A stretch of 35,323 bases of DNA from Paracamarosporium sp. OC-R06-R3 (taxonomy: Eukaryota; Ascomycota; Dothideomycetes; Pleosporales; Didymosphaeriaceae), in NCBI GenBank assembly GCA_019828545.1, contig JACVRA010000415.1, positions 1-35,323 on the forward strand, read 5' to 3'. Below the pieces are notes generated by a model. That model was not told where the DNA came from, made no database searches, and saw nothing but the letters and a program-made list of their open reading frames with translations. Shown here in pieces: positions 9,992 through 20,133 of this stretch (within the stretch, counting starts at the first letter, position 1; the number at the start of each line of letters is the position of its first letter). The translations under genes and the position numbers were made by a program.

Positions 9992-12900
9992 ATGGACGAG
10001 GCCACGAACGAAGCCTCTCTAGACCATAAGATTTCTCAAAAGCCTTTCGAAAGCACAATCGGCCAGTACATAGACGAGTCTGTCTACTCCGCCATTGGCA
10101 CACGTTTAAGCATACGGCAAAATTACCGCGATAACTGGACAAAATATTCGGAATACTGGAATAGTGGCACTGTCAGGCTGTATACCTTGTTGCGCATGTT
10201 GGGGTTCCAAGACGGCGATAATGTCTTCAAGCGATTCGAGCGCGAGCATATCGACGACTTTTGGCTGCCTTTGAATACTATCATCTTGAGAAAGATCAAG
10301 TTGGAGTCACTGCCAGAGCTTGACAATCTCGAGTTTGCGAAAGCGCAATCCTACGTTATGTCTGATTTGAAGCACATGAATGAAAAAAACCTAGTTCGTC
10401 CATTCTTTGCGCGACAATACAATCAAGACAAGCAAATATATCAGCTACGACACAGGCACCTAGAGTACGGAGTTGATCATTTCACAGATATGGGGAAAAT
10501 TGGGGAGGGAAGCTCCGCCCACGTCAGGCATTTTCAACACAAGGACTCAGGCAGGGCCTTCGCATGCAAGCGTCTTCCGCGAAACAGCTATACCAATCTG
10601 AAAGACCAACGGAACCAATTAGAAATTTTCAAGAAAGAAATCGAAGCTCTAAGAAAATTGGCATATCATCGCCACATTGTCAGCCTCGTTGCAAGCTTTA
10701 CGGATCTGGAAAGCTTCTCTCTCGTTTTATACCCAATCGCCGATAAAGTGCTCTTGGACTTATTGAAGCAAACAGAGCCACTCTTAGATCAAGATGTTGC
10801 AACCCTCTACACTTCTTTCAACTGCCTTGCCACAGCCTTGGAGTTCCTTCATGCGAACTCCATCCGTCACAAGGACATCAAGCCTAGCAACATTCTTCTG
10901 AGCAATGGACGTGTCTTACTCTGTGACTTCGGCATCTCTCACAAATGGACCGATAGCGAGAATGGCACGACTGAGGGAGGTTACTCCAGTTTCACTCATC
11001 GCTACGCCGCTCCTGAAGTTCTGACTGTAGACGCTAGTCGAAATTCGAAGGCAGATATCTGGTCTCTAGGTTGCGTATTCTTGGAAGTACTCAGCGTTAT
11101 CAAAGGCTGCTCGTTTGACCACATAATGAAAGGTCGTGGTTTGTCTTATAGCTTTATTGAAGAACATGAAATGACAGCGTGGTCGAAGAAGATCAATGTG
11201 GAATCTGACAACTTTGTACATAGCCTACCAATGGATTGGGTTCTGAATATGGTAAGTTGGGTTATATGCCTTCAGATACAAACTTACAACGTATCAGATT
11301 CGACATGACTCGAAGCAAAGATTAGATGCCGGCGCTGTTGTGAACAAGATCCACGTAGATGCAGTGGAGAGCAACTTAACGGCTGTGTTCTTAGCTTCGT
11401 GCTGCCGGAAAGATGATCCGGAAGCACTACCACGACGATCTGTCAGCTCGATACAGAACATCAAATCATACGTCGGACCTCCCTCGCAGAATGGCATTGT
11501 GAATGCAGTATCAGACAGCTCTTCAGCGCGGTCGAACCGACGCGAATCTATCGTCAGCACACGGAGCGAAAGGGCGTTAGGTCCAGTGCGAAACTCTAGC
11601 ATCGCATCTGCTTTCGCAATGCCTCCTCCGGCTTTAGCCAGGCAAGCAAACAACAGTTCGAGCAGTGGCTTAGCTAGTGTTGTCCTTTGTCCAGGACAAA
11701 CGCCAGTCACCACACCGGGCACATCAGTAAGATCCAATTCAGCTTCCTATGAGCCATTTGCATTGCAACAAACAGCATCTGGAGCACCTTCAGACGGGAG
11801 GTTATATGTCCATAGAGTCGCATGGCCAATGACTCTCGGTTCGTCATGTGGCGCTCGAAAAGGCGAAGCACTGCTTTTCATGGACTCTTTTGTAACAGTC
11901 TCATTCACCGAGTCTGCGACAATAGAAAGATTCTCGCAGTGTTGTAACAAAGCCGATAACACAGTCCAGACCTTCGAAACAACACGCGTCAGCCATGGTA
12001 CGCCTATTTGGGAAGCCACACGCAGACTATTATTGAGCGATGTGACATCGGCCAATGAAAAGATTTGCTATTCGTTTTGGCTTCCCCTCACAAACATACA
12101 GTATACATGCCACGAAGATACAGTGACTCTTCGATGGTCTGACTGCAACCATCCTCAACAAGAAAGCACGCGCGGCCACAGTGGACATTGGAACTGGATC
12201 TATAACCCTGTGCTGACTAATAACAAAGTACGCATTCAGTTTCGCCACATAAATGCAGCAATAAAATTCATCGGGATTATTCGGCTTCCACAAGACGGTG
12301 GGTCCACACTCGAAGTTTCTAAAACGCTTGAGATACATACTTGGCATTATAATGATTCTCAACCCCAAAAGAAACCCTTCGTCTCTATCCATCGCGAGGA
12401 AACATACTTTACCTCGAGGCTTTATGTCATTGGCCGGTATATTGACCCTCTGATCTGTCTTCTGCCCCAAGATCACCAGTTCAATGTGCAATTGAACAGA
12501 ATTGAGTGTTTAACGTACCTATCCGATCTGCAAAAACAGACCTCAGAAGGCCAGAGGATCGCTCGATTCGAAGCAACAAAGTTGATTCCAGATTCACTCA
12601 CCATATCAGTTCAGCTCTCCAGTGACCATAGTTCGCCCATACCACCAGACTGTAAGACATTGAGCTCTTGTGTATTGGCTAGACTAATCTACGATAGCAA
12701 TCACTACCCTATTCCAGCGTCTCACAGGGTGGGAATTGCTATTCTTTGCCACTGTCAAACAAGTAAATTTTGCACGTTCTCGTAGGCTCAGGTCGTGGAA
12801 GCACCACAGCACAGCAGATGTCATGATATGGCGTAGGGACGTTAACGACGGCTTGTCAGCTAGAATTACTTTCCGTTTCCCAGGAGAAAGTGATGTTTGG

Positions 12901-13302
12901 ATGAGCGGAAGAAGTACCACGCCCTAATCCCTTCCAGTGTTTTCGTTGCTAACTCTACGGGGTCTAGTCAGTAGGTTGGCATCTAGAGATCACGAATCAA
13001 AGGAAGCTGTTTTCAGATTTAATATATTCGGAAGGCAACGCGGTCGGCTTCTCGACACAATGAGTATGACAGCAGTTCCTGAGACCACATTCAACGACCC
13101 ATCTTCTGTGGAATCCAGCTCGAGAGATCAGCAAGATTTACGCCGTGTAGAGTTACGCTTCCAAGACCTCAAGCAGCGACAAGTGTTTGAGGGACTTTTT
13201 GAAGAGCTCGTGGATTCTGTTAGCGAAGACCCGCCGCGCTGGAGAATGCACACATCACTGGCTACAGGTTCTTTGATCCCTGGCACCCCAATGGGACGAT
13301 AA
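9992..13302 (+). CDS. Protein kinase with a long unassigned C-terminal region
   Basis: Four exons, join(9992..11251,11298..12671,12718..12913,12968..13302), give 1054 residues; introns are 46, 46 and 54 nt. An in-frame ATG at 9878 would add 38 residues; MDEATNEASL is preferred because the upstream stretch is Cys/Pro/Ser-rich and not conserved-looking. The kinase domain (about 167-410) has the glycine loop IGEGSSAHV, Lys193 in FACKRL, catalytic HKDIKPSN (293-300; Lys replaces the Arg of HRD), DFG (312-314) and APE (340-342). It is probably active. After it come a Ser-rich linker and about 500 residues of beta-rich-looking sequence (QQESTRGHSGHWNWIYNP, GWELLFFATVKQVNFARS, ITFRFPGESDVWM) that I cannot assign. 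Exons 3 and 4 were joined because they restore one continuous frame with good branch sites. Ser/Thr specificity is inferred. Role unknown; likely cytosolic signalling. Confidence 0.78.
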
Positions 13303-13960
13303 GTAGTTCTCGCGAATCAGAAAAGACGTCAAGCTTTCATGTCAGCTCCAAGGTTGAATCAACGCGACGTTCAAGGGATCTGATACGTTGATGGAATTTT
13401 TTAGATGTAACGATTGTGCAATTGGCGTGCACTGAAGTCTTTTTAGGCGCTCCTGAAAATCTCGATTTCCTTTCACACTCTGTTGTCTGCACCGGTCACA
13501 CTGTATTTTATAATCTGACATTGTACGGAGATTGATTCGTTTTCATTCACGTCATCCGAAATCTACAAGATCTGGTGAAGTTACAGTGAAAAACGCATCG
13601 CGTCCACAGTTTGGGTGCTTTCGCATTCAACCGCTCTGCAATTGACTTGGACAAAGTCTCAGGGCTCGATTATCATCCTGGATCAAGGTTTTGCGTTTCA
13701 ATACTCAGTATCATTAGCATGTAGAAGTATGCATACTTTGACTGATTATTATCGAGCTTTGAGTGGAGCCAAGCAGGAGGTGTGCACTCTTCTAACATTC
13801 TAACTTTATAGCCATAATGAATGTATACTCACTTGTGTGGTCAAATAATCCTCCTATAACCATGTCCATCTAGGTCACGCGGTAGCAGTGAAACAGAATG
13901 TCCGCAAAATTGAATCTCCCCAAAATACCTCCCAAGTCCACTTGAAGAACGATTTAGGTC
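13303..13960. other. Intergenic region 3' of the kinase gene
   Basis: No supportable gene. An open frame at 13615-13803 has no domain. Towards 13900-13960 the plus strand reads LNLPKIPPKS, which resembles the proline-rich hinge of a P450 N-terminus, so the relic that follows may begin here in degraded form. Confidence 0.45.
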
Positions 13961-15170
13961 TGGAATCATGTTTCTACCTCGAATAGAGTGCCCATCTTAC
14001 CATGGACCTCTGGATGAATTTGCGTGGGATGTCGAGCCATAATGCTTGGGTAATAAACCACACGAAATACCTTAATTCCGAATTCAATGCTACTGATAGG
14101 CGCTTTCCAAGTGTCCAATACAATTTGCCCATATACACGTTCCGTATGCCTGGCTCGAGATTATCCGTTGTAAACTCGTCTGACCTTATCGCAGAAGTTC
14201 CAAAGCAGCATAAAATGTTCGCTTTCATGCCTCTTGTTGTCAGTGCGTCCCTCTCAGTTTCAAGATTCAGCAAATTAGCAGCTAACATCATCAAGACCAA
14301 TACCAATGACCAAGAGGGAAATTGGGTATATATCATGACGTTCCACAATGCAATACATCCAACCTTGGCACCGGGAAAACATCTTGACGCCATGAATCGA
14401 GTTATTGTCGGTTACATTGCACTTACGCTCAACCAGTTGAAGTAAGAATTACCTACAACGACGCGGTTGTTTGGCTGGGTTAAGAATCGGATCACGCTCG
14501 CCACTACCAACGCAGCATATGGGCCTTCTAATCCTTACAGAAACCCGGCGATAGCGAAATCCTTTTGGTAGGACGTTCATCATATATTGAAAACATCTTC
14601 AGATGTATCTGGTTGTTGCAGGACTTTCAAGGCAGGCATAACCAATTTGATCTTGGGTATGTTATTGAATGAAGTCACCAAGGATGCTATCAGGAGTATG
14701 GACTCAGGAGCAAATGCCTTCGAACACTATTTTGACAAAGGCAATCATCATCAGGCCTCTGCACTGACCCAAACCCGATTCAACCATAGTTCAGACCACC
14801 ATATTCCGCTGAACGATATAGCAAGATCATAGTCAGCTAATGAGATTGGTTCGCTATCCAACACTGTGCCAAAATCGTTCTGAATTCTATATCACATTTA
14901 TTCAGACCCAAACCTACTGGCTGCATGCCGAAGATGACCATCAGTGGTAGTGGCAACATCAAATCAAAAAAAGCCAGAAAGCTACCTACAATCGACATGA
15001 CAATGGTGAAAAAGTGCTGCCCGATTCTCTTTGCTCCTAACGACACAGGAAGCAGATAAATTTCAGTCCCTACATACGGGACATGAGAACCTGCTCCGCA
15101 TTCTGCACTACTCGCCTCTTTCGAATGCCACAGATGAGTTGTCGCGTATGTGTATGCACACAGACTGGGG
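13960..15170 (+). pseudogene. Cytochrome P450 relic with many in-frame stops
   Basis: One plus-strand frame runs for about 1.2 kb and reads as a fungal P450: LPIYTFRMPGSRLSVVNSSD (about 14130), TFHNAIHPTLAPGKHLDAMN (about 14340), RLFGWVKNRITLATTNAAYG (14464 on), ASALTQTRFNHSS (about 14755), SNTVPKSF then ILYHIYSDPNLLA (about 14860-14920) and MHTDWG (about 15155). Stops in that same frame lie at 14443, 14569, 14830 and 14881, with more TGA codons between about 14925 and 15005. Several replace expected Trp or Gln codons. The frame is held but the coding is destroyed, and the heme-binding Cys region cannot be found downstream. The sequence type resembles fungal P450s related to sterol 7-alpha/prostacyclin-synthase-like clans. 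An open frame on the opposite strand (13974-14393) is its shadow. Confidence 0.78.
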
Positions 15171-16756
15171 GTGAGTTAGATCCAGATACGCATTGATGGT
15201 CAGAACCGAAGCCCGTCGAGATATGCTTCACAGCCGCTTACATCTGTATAAATCTCTTTACCCTTTTATTCCGAGATGATTATGGTGGCATCAGGTTCCT
15301 TGACCGACAGACAAACGTCTTCATTCCAACTACTCCACAGGAAGGCGTAATGTACAGAATATCGGCGACATGTTCCACCACATCTCAAGCGGTAATAGAT
15401 ATGTTCCGCAACAACTACACTAAAAGATCAGATTTCACAAAACGGGCTTCTACCTATAAGCCCTTCATCAGGTTGTGACCAGCTAGGGCAAAACCACCGC
15501 CAAATATTCCATCCCCTTGTTATACCTAGCCTAGATGACATCATTCAATCTTAACCTTCAAGAGTTACCATACATGGGAAAGAGGTCTATGAGCCAATTG
15601 TATTCGCTGAGTGTTCTAAGAGGATGTTTGAGACAACCAACTTGTACGGCTCCTAAGCATACATCCTAGGTCCATTCCACAAGCCTCTTAAATATATTCT
15701 CAACAGGAGAATTAATCTTTCTCGAACGTCAACAATACTTTTCGTATGATTTTCGGCAAACTTGTTAATCCTAACATGAGCTTCCTTATTATTCGTGGCA
15801 TACAAATGGCACAAGAGCCGGACTCCGTTCATTAAAGCGGGATTTATTATCATGATAGTTTCAGAAAGCGTTGTTGGATATCATTGGTCACGATTATTCT
15901 CTCCAGTAGACCAATGTCGTCCCCTATACATCCATGTATCTCCTAGAACGTTCAGGGCACCAAAACTTAGAATCGGTGGGTTTCAGTTGTGGGTTGCCAC
16001 GTGTCACTAATTACGAACTATCGTTATAGCATACCCAATCATAACTAAGATAAGTTAACCCCGCACTGATCAGTTACTCGACCAATCGAAACAGGCTGGT
16101 CGGTGAATATTCAGCATTAGTCTAGTAACGACCATTGCCAACGCGTTTAGTTTGTCGGAGATGCATCTTTGAAGGTATCTAGACACTTAGGTTCAGTTGA
16201 TCATCTCGCAAATTGGCTTTACTATCAACATCTGAACCTATTTGTTCCATTTCCTAGCCTTTCTTAACCAGGTCTTACATAATCAGTTCTCTATATAGTT
16301 TCTTTACTTAGGATCTCTTCCTCGTGGCTGGGGGGTCTAACCTCTTAAGATGCCGATGAAATAATTTACTACTGGGGGTGCCTCGGTTGTCATGCCTGAG
16401 ATCTGAACTGATCTTTTTTCAGGATAAGAGTACTCTTGGGGTTTCTGAGGAGAAGCAATCCTTATGTTCATGCTTGTACGATAATGTGCAACAATGGCCT
16501 ACAGCATAAGAATGGGGAGGAGCAAACGTGAGGATGCAGATCATAAACTTCATATCGTATTGACTCAGTTAAGTAACATTCCTCCTTTAAGTCTTTACAG
16601 CTTATATGTAAGCATCTGTGCAGTAGGTAAAGCAGTTTTTAGCGCCCCTACTGTTATACCAATCGTTACATTCATTCTGTGTTCTCAGAAAAGAAAAGTA
16701 AAAGAAAAGAAAAATCAGCGATCTAGTATTACACGATGAATAGCAACTCTTAAACC
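15171..16756. other. Gene-free, AT-leaning region after the P450 relic
   Basis: About 1.6 kb with only short frames (15653-15853 -, 15795-16010 +, 16494-16739 +) and no recognisable domain. The lost C-terminal part of the P450 relic should have been in its first 400 nt, but no FGxGxxxCxG-like heme motif can be read. The rest may be degenerate repeat DNA, but no terminal repeats or transposase were recognised. Confidence 0.45.
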
Positions 16757-17914
16757 TTAAGACGCATTTTCGTGTAATTTCGCGTAAGCACCAGAAACGT
16801 CTTCCTGGTAAAGGCATTCTATGTTCACGATTACCCAAACACCAACCGCGATCAAGACAGGAAGACATTCAAGTGTGTAGAAGAACACTTCGTTATGTGC
16901 CAACATAAGCAAGTAGCCCGTGAAAAGCCCAGAAAGCTCAACGAGGCGGTAAGCAACTCTGATCAATATGGCTCCCACGCTGAAAAGTAAAGCGTAGGAT
17001 ATCAAGCGCCATCTTGTGGACCGCTGGTCTGGGGAGTCGAACGTTATTGTCTGGGGGATTTCAGCTTGTCTATCAGCCAGTTTCCTATGGAGGATAACTG
17101 TTATGACGAATATGTACACCATTACGATTTCCTGAATGCCGATGCCGACGAGGTACAACTGCAGCCCAAGCATCGCAGTGCTAGAGGCTCCCTTTGAGGC
17201 TGATGGTTGGTGTTTGGGAGCAATCAGGATACTGGCGACAAGTTGCTCGATTGCAAGAAGCATGACGAAGAGAAGGCCCCGCAAGAGAGCTTGATCTGTG
17301 ACGCCGACTATCTTGTCATCTGAAAAAAAGGATCTCATCAACTTAATAAGGACGGCGTAGTCCAACGCAGATACTACTGTGTACAGGAAGAGTAGTCAGT
17401 ATCAAAGTAGGCAAGAAGGTAGGCAGGAAGGCAGACAGAATTTGGAAAGGAGTTAGGGAAACCGAAAAGAACAGAAACAAGACTGACATATTGGGCAGAC
17501 CAAGACCAAAGTATCAGAGGAAGCCACAAACTCCGGCACTTGTTGATATCTCGTGCCGAAGGCGCGCAAAATGTACGCCGCCAAGAGGCATGTCGAAATG
17601 AGAGCCCCGGACCAAGACAGTAGGCGACCATTCCCCCATGATAACGCGTTTTCTTCTGGCAGCCGACCGCGACGATGACGAGTCGCGTGCATTATCATTA
17701 GCGCATATCCTACCAAGACTGCGGCTGCAGCGGTGGAAAAAATTAAGGCTGCGACGAAGGATGGGTAGTACGGCCGAGAAATATATCCGCAGGTCCCTGG
17801 CGGTACCCATCCGTTGGCATCAGGCCTTACAGTGGTTGTAGGGCAACCATTTGCCAATGGACTCTTCGAGGCCGCACCGGTCAAGGTCGGAGGGGTAGGA
17901 GCGAGCGAGGCCAT
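16757..17914 (-). CDS. RTA1-like seven-helix membrane protein
   Basis: Two exons, complement(join(16757..17373,17488..17914)), give 347 residues. The 114-nt intron (GTCAGT...CAGTAG) restores CPILSALDYAVLIKLM across the join. The N-terminal region ends with a lumenal CGYISRPYYPS-type start of helix 1, followed by about seven hydrophobic segments. Family-diagnostic parts sit near the end: RSTRWRLISYALLFSVGAIL, LIRVAYRLVELSGLFTGYLL and HNEVFFYTLECLPVLIAVGV, matching the R-x-x-x-R-x-x-E...HE-x-x-F-Y pattern of RTA1/lipid-translocating-exporter proteins. These fungal membrane proteins are linked to resistance to toxic lipophiles. It lies about 560 bp from a UstYa gene and in the same direction, so a resistance or export role for the peptide cluster is possible but unproven. 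The acceptor choice is the weakest part of the model. Confidence 0.8.
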
Positions 17915-18471
17915 GAAGTTCTGATTAGGGGAAAAGTATGAGATGACGACATCTGCTCAGCCCTATGCCTAGCAGTCAAGCGTGAAAGGGCTGAAAAAGG
18001 CGATGTCTGGTATCCACGAGACGGCCGGCGAGAGCATTGGGGATTATACGGAGCATTACTTTGGCCCCAGCGCCACAGTTCAGGTGACACTTGCCAAGCG
18101 CTTTAGCTCGCATGGGTGGAGATCCTTCGGGAGTGTGCGGGATGACAGAGCGACACCAATGTCTTGGAACCAGTGCTAGGACAACTACAACAGATATCGC
18201 TTCGAATCGCACTGGAGCTGGAAAGGCTTCAGGGGTTAGTGCAGAGCGTAGAGATAGGGCAACCCTATGATTGCTTATCATAATTATACTGATACTGCAG
18301 CTTTCAAACTAAGCCTACATCGTTCATCAAAGCCGTCTGGACCCAATTTTGAATTATTACAGAATTACAGCTGTACAAACCTCATTTCATTCTCCACACC
18401 GTGCAGGTGGTGTTCGCGGGCCACGATAGGTATGCCCTATGCAAGTGTCAATAAACTGCAAAATCGTCGTT
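17915..18471. other. Intergenic region between RTA1-like and UstYa-like genes
   Basis: About 560 nt between the start of the RTA1-like gene and the stop of the upstream UstYa-like gene, both on the minus strand. It should contain the RTA1 promoter and the UstYa terminator. Overlapping short frames here have no domains. Confidence 0.45.
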
Positions 18472-19428
18472 TTAGGGTAGAAATATCAGGGGGAACTTCT
18501 CACCTTCAGGCGTAGTAATCAATTTATCCTCTTCCATGAACGAATGCCGCCTCGTCCAATCCTGAACAGCATCCCAATTTACACAGGCCGAATCCACTGT
18601 GTTATTAGCAAACGCCACACCAGGCTTATCGGGGTTCCAAGCGATAGCCCTGACACCGAGATCCGGCTGGCAAATAAGTCTTTTCCGTAAAGTCTCGATG
18701 CAGTGATCTATATGCGGTGGGAAGTATTGCTCATCTTTCATGTCGTACTGCGCCGTGCGATTAGCTGTCAGATCCTGCGGGTTTGTGCAACCGATTCCCG
18801 CTACTTGGTGTCTAATGGAGTCTAGGCAGTGCAGGTGGTGGTAGACGTTCATTGAGACCCAGACGTCGCCAGAGTTATCATTTAGTGGGATGCTTTCGAG
18901 GTTCAAAGCATCTAGAGATGTTGATGGAACACGTATTGAGTAACCTGGATGCGTCTGTGGTCAGCGTACTAAGTCTCAAGGGGCAAGAATGTTATAATCA
19001 CCGTTCATGAGATCCATCCATCTAGCTGTCCTCTCTGAGGTCGGAAATCCTTGATATGGGCTCATATGCCCATGACCCTCTAGCTCGTGATGTGTAAGGG
19101 TCAATGGCTGGGAAGATATGGCTTCGAATGCTGGTGCTTGTTTACCATTTCTATCAGTTCTGCGGAACGTATCTGAGGGTGACTAGTACGAAGATAATCC
19201 AAGCTTACAAGGTACCATTGAGTATTGTGCGAGTTGATCATTGGCGCCCCGTGTACGTGCATTGTTGAAGAGCAAGCCAACACACAGTCCAGCAGTGAAG
19301 AAAACCACATTAATTATCAGCTGCTTGATGTTAAGCCCGCTGATCCAGATTTGACTATTGAAACTTCTCTGCAAGACGTCTTCGCCATCTTCTTCGCCGC
19401 GGAGTGGCTTGTACTTTTGGTTCGGCAT
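18472..19428 (-). CDS. UstYa-family (DUF3328) oxidase, RiPP cluster, copy 1
   Basis: Three exons, complement(join(18472..18944,19002..19136,19209..19428)), give 275 residues; introns are 72 and 57 nt. The layout is typical: a short cytosolic N-terminus, one membrane segment (about 36-54, INVVFFTAGLCVGLLF), then a lumenal domain. SPAFEAIS follows the first join, with GFPTSERTARWMDLMNGYSI in the middle. Both family-defining HxxHC motifs are present: HHLHC (154-158) and HIDHC (196-200). It ends with WTRRHSF and a short tail. UstYa and UstYb act in ustiloxin formation as oxidative cyclases that cross-link side chains in the precursor core; the motifs are thought to bind metal. The gene is divergent from the precursor gene, with about 0.7 kb between starts. 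An alternative acceptor 6 nt downstream (19130) would drop two residues. Intact and complete. Confidence 0.9.
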
Positions 19429-19923
19429 ATTCCGGATATCTAAAGCGAACAGGACGAACAGGACGAGAAATAAACAGAGTGCATAATGCGCCTAAAGCTC
19501 GGATCTCGTGTAAGGGCGACAATCGCCTGTTATCCTATCTCGGCTTGTCAGGTTATTTGCTACCTGAGCGGATTTCACGCATGGGCCGGTGTCGCTGAGC
19601 ATATAGCAGAGCCAAACCGCTGTTTCCTTGTTTCAGACTAAGAAAATGGTTTCCTAATTGGCGGATAGTGCTGATAAAGCGATGAATGTGATATACCTGA
19701 TTTGTCTGCCGATGGTGGGGCGGAAGCTCAGGGCAAAGAGTCCAAGATCTGGATTGTTCGTTGAGGCTGATGAGGGATGGGGCAGGAACGAAAGTGCGTG
19801 GACAAGACCGAGCCGCCGGTGAGATTGTCAAGAGTAGGTTGGATAAGGAAGGTGAGGTGGTTGCGTTTCCGTCAGGCCTACTTGGTGAGTTACCGTCAGC
19901 TTGGCGTCCCACCCGTTTCGCAT

Positions 19924-19943
19924 AGTGATCCTGAAGGATCACT
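19924..19943. promoter_or_regulatory. Perfect 9-2-9 palindrome, candidate operator
   Basis: AGTGATCCT and AGGATCACT are exact reverse complements separated by GA. The site is about 190 nt upstream of the precursor ATG and about 500 nt from the UstYa-like copy 1 ATG. Two-fold symmetry fits binding by a dimeric transcription factor, or a transcribed hairpin. The role is inferred from position and symmetry only. Confidence 0.5.
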
Positions 19944-20053
19944 GTACTCATACGCCAAGCATTTACACCACATCTTAGGTATCGATAACGTTAGCTTACA
20001 CGACGCCTACAGGGTGCGGGGTACTACCGGCCGTTTTGGAATATAGAATTGTG

Positions 20054-20060
20054 TATATAT
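20054..20060 (+). promoter_or_regulatory. TATA-like element of the precursor gene
   Basis: TATATAT lies 74 nt upstream of the precursor start codon, with pyrimidine-rich sequence between them. That spacing suits a core promoter with a short leader. No other strong TATA run lies closer to the ATG. Confidence 0.35.
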
Positions 20061-20133
20061 CGGGCCTTGCCTATCATAACCGTGATCCTCGTCTTGTTCT
20101 TTGTCTCATACCACCTACCCTTCGGTTCTCAAT

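Larger units (their letters stand above)
19429..20133. promoter_or_regulatory. Shared divergent promoter of UstYa-like copy 1 and the precursor gene
   Basis: A 705-nt region between the two start codons must drive both the modifying enzyme and its substrate. It holds a perfect 20-nt palindrome (19924-19943) and a TATA-like run at 20054-20060. The open frames within it (19553-19951 -, 19777-20046 +) show no domain. Confidence 0.6.

Noticed and set aside
13974..14393. Minus-strand frame of 139 aa with hydrophobic stretches
   Set aside because: The opposite strand reads as P450 sequence in a frame that continues beyond this interval, so this is its shadow.
14837..15046. Minus-strand membrane-protein-like frame
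   Set aside because: It lies antisense to the continuing P450 relic frame; no neighbouring exons extend it.
19553..20046. Overlapping short frames (132 aa -, 89 aa +) in the RiPP promoter as a possible second small peptide gene
   Set aside because: No signal peptide, no repeated core and no dibasic pattern; position fits a promoter.
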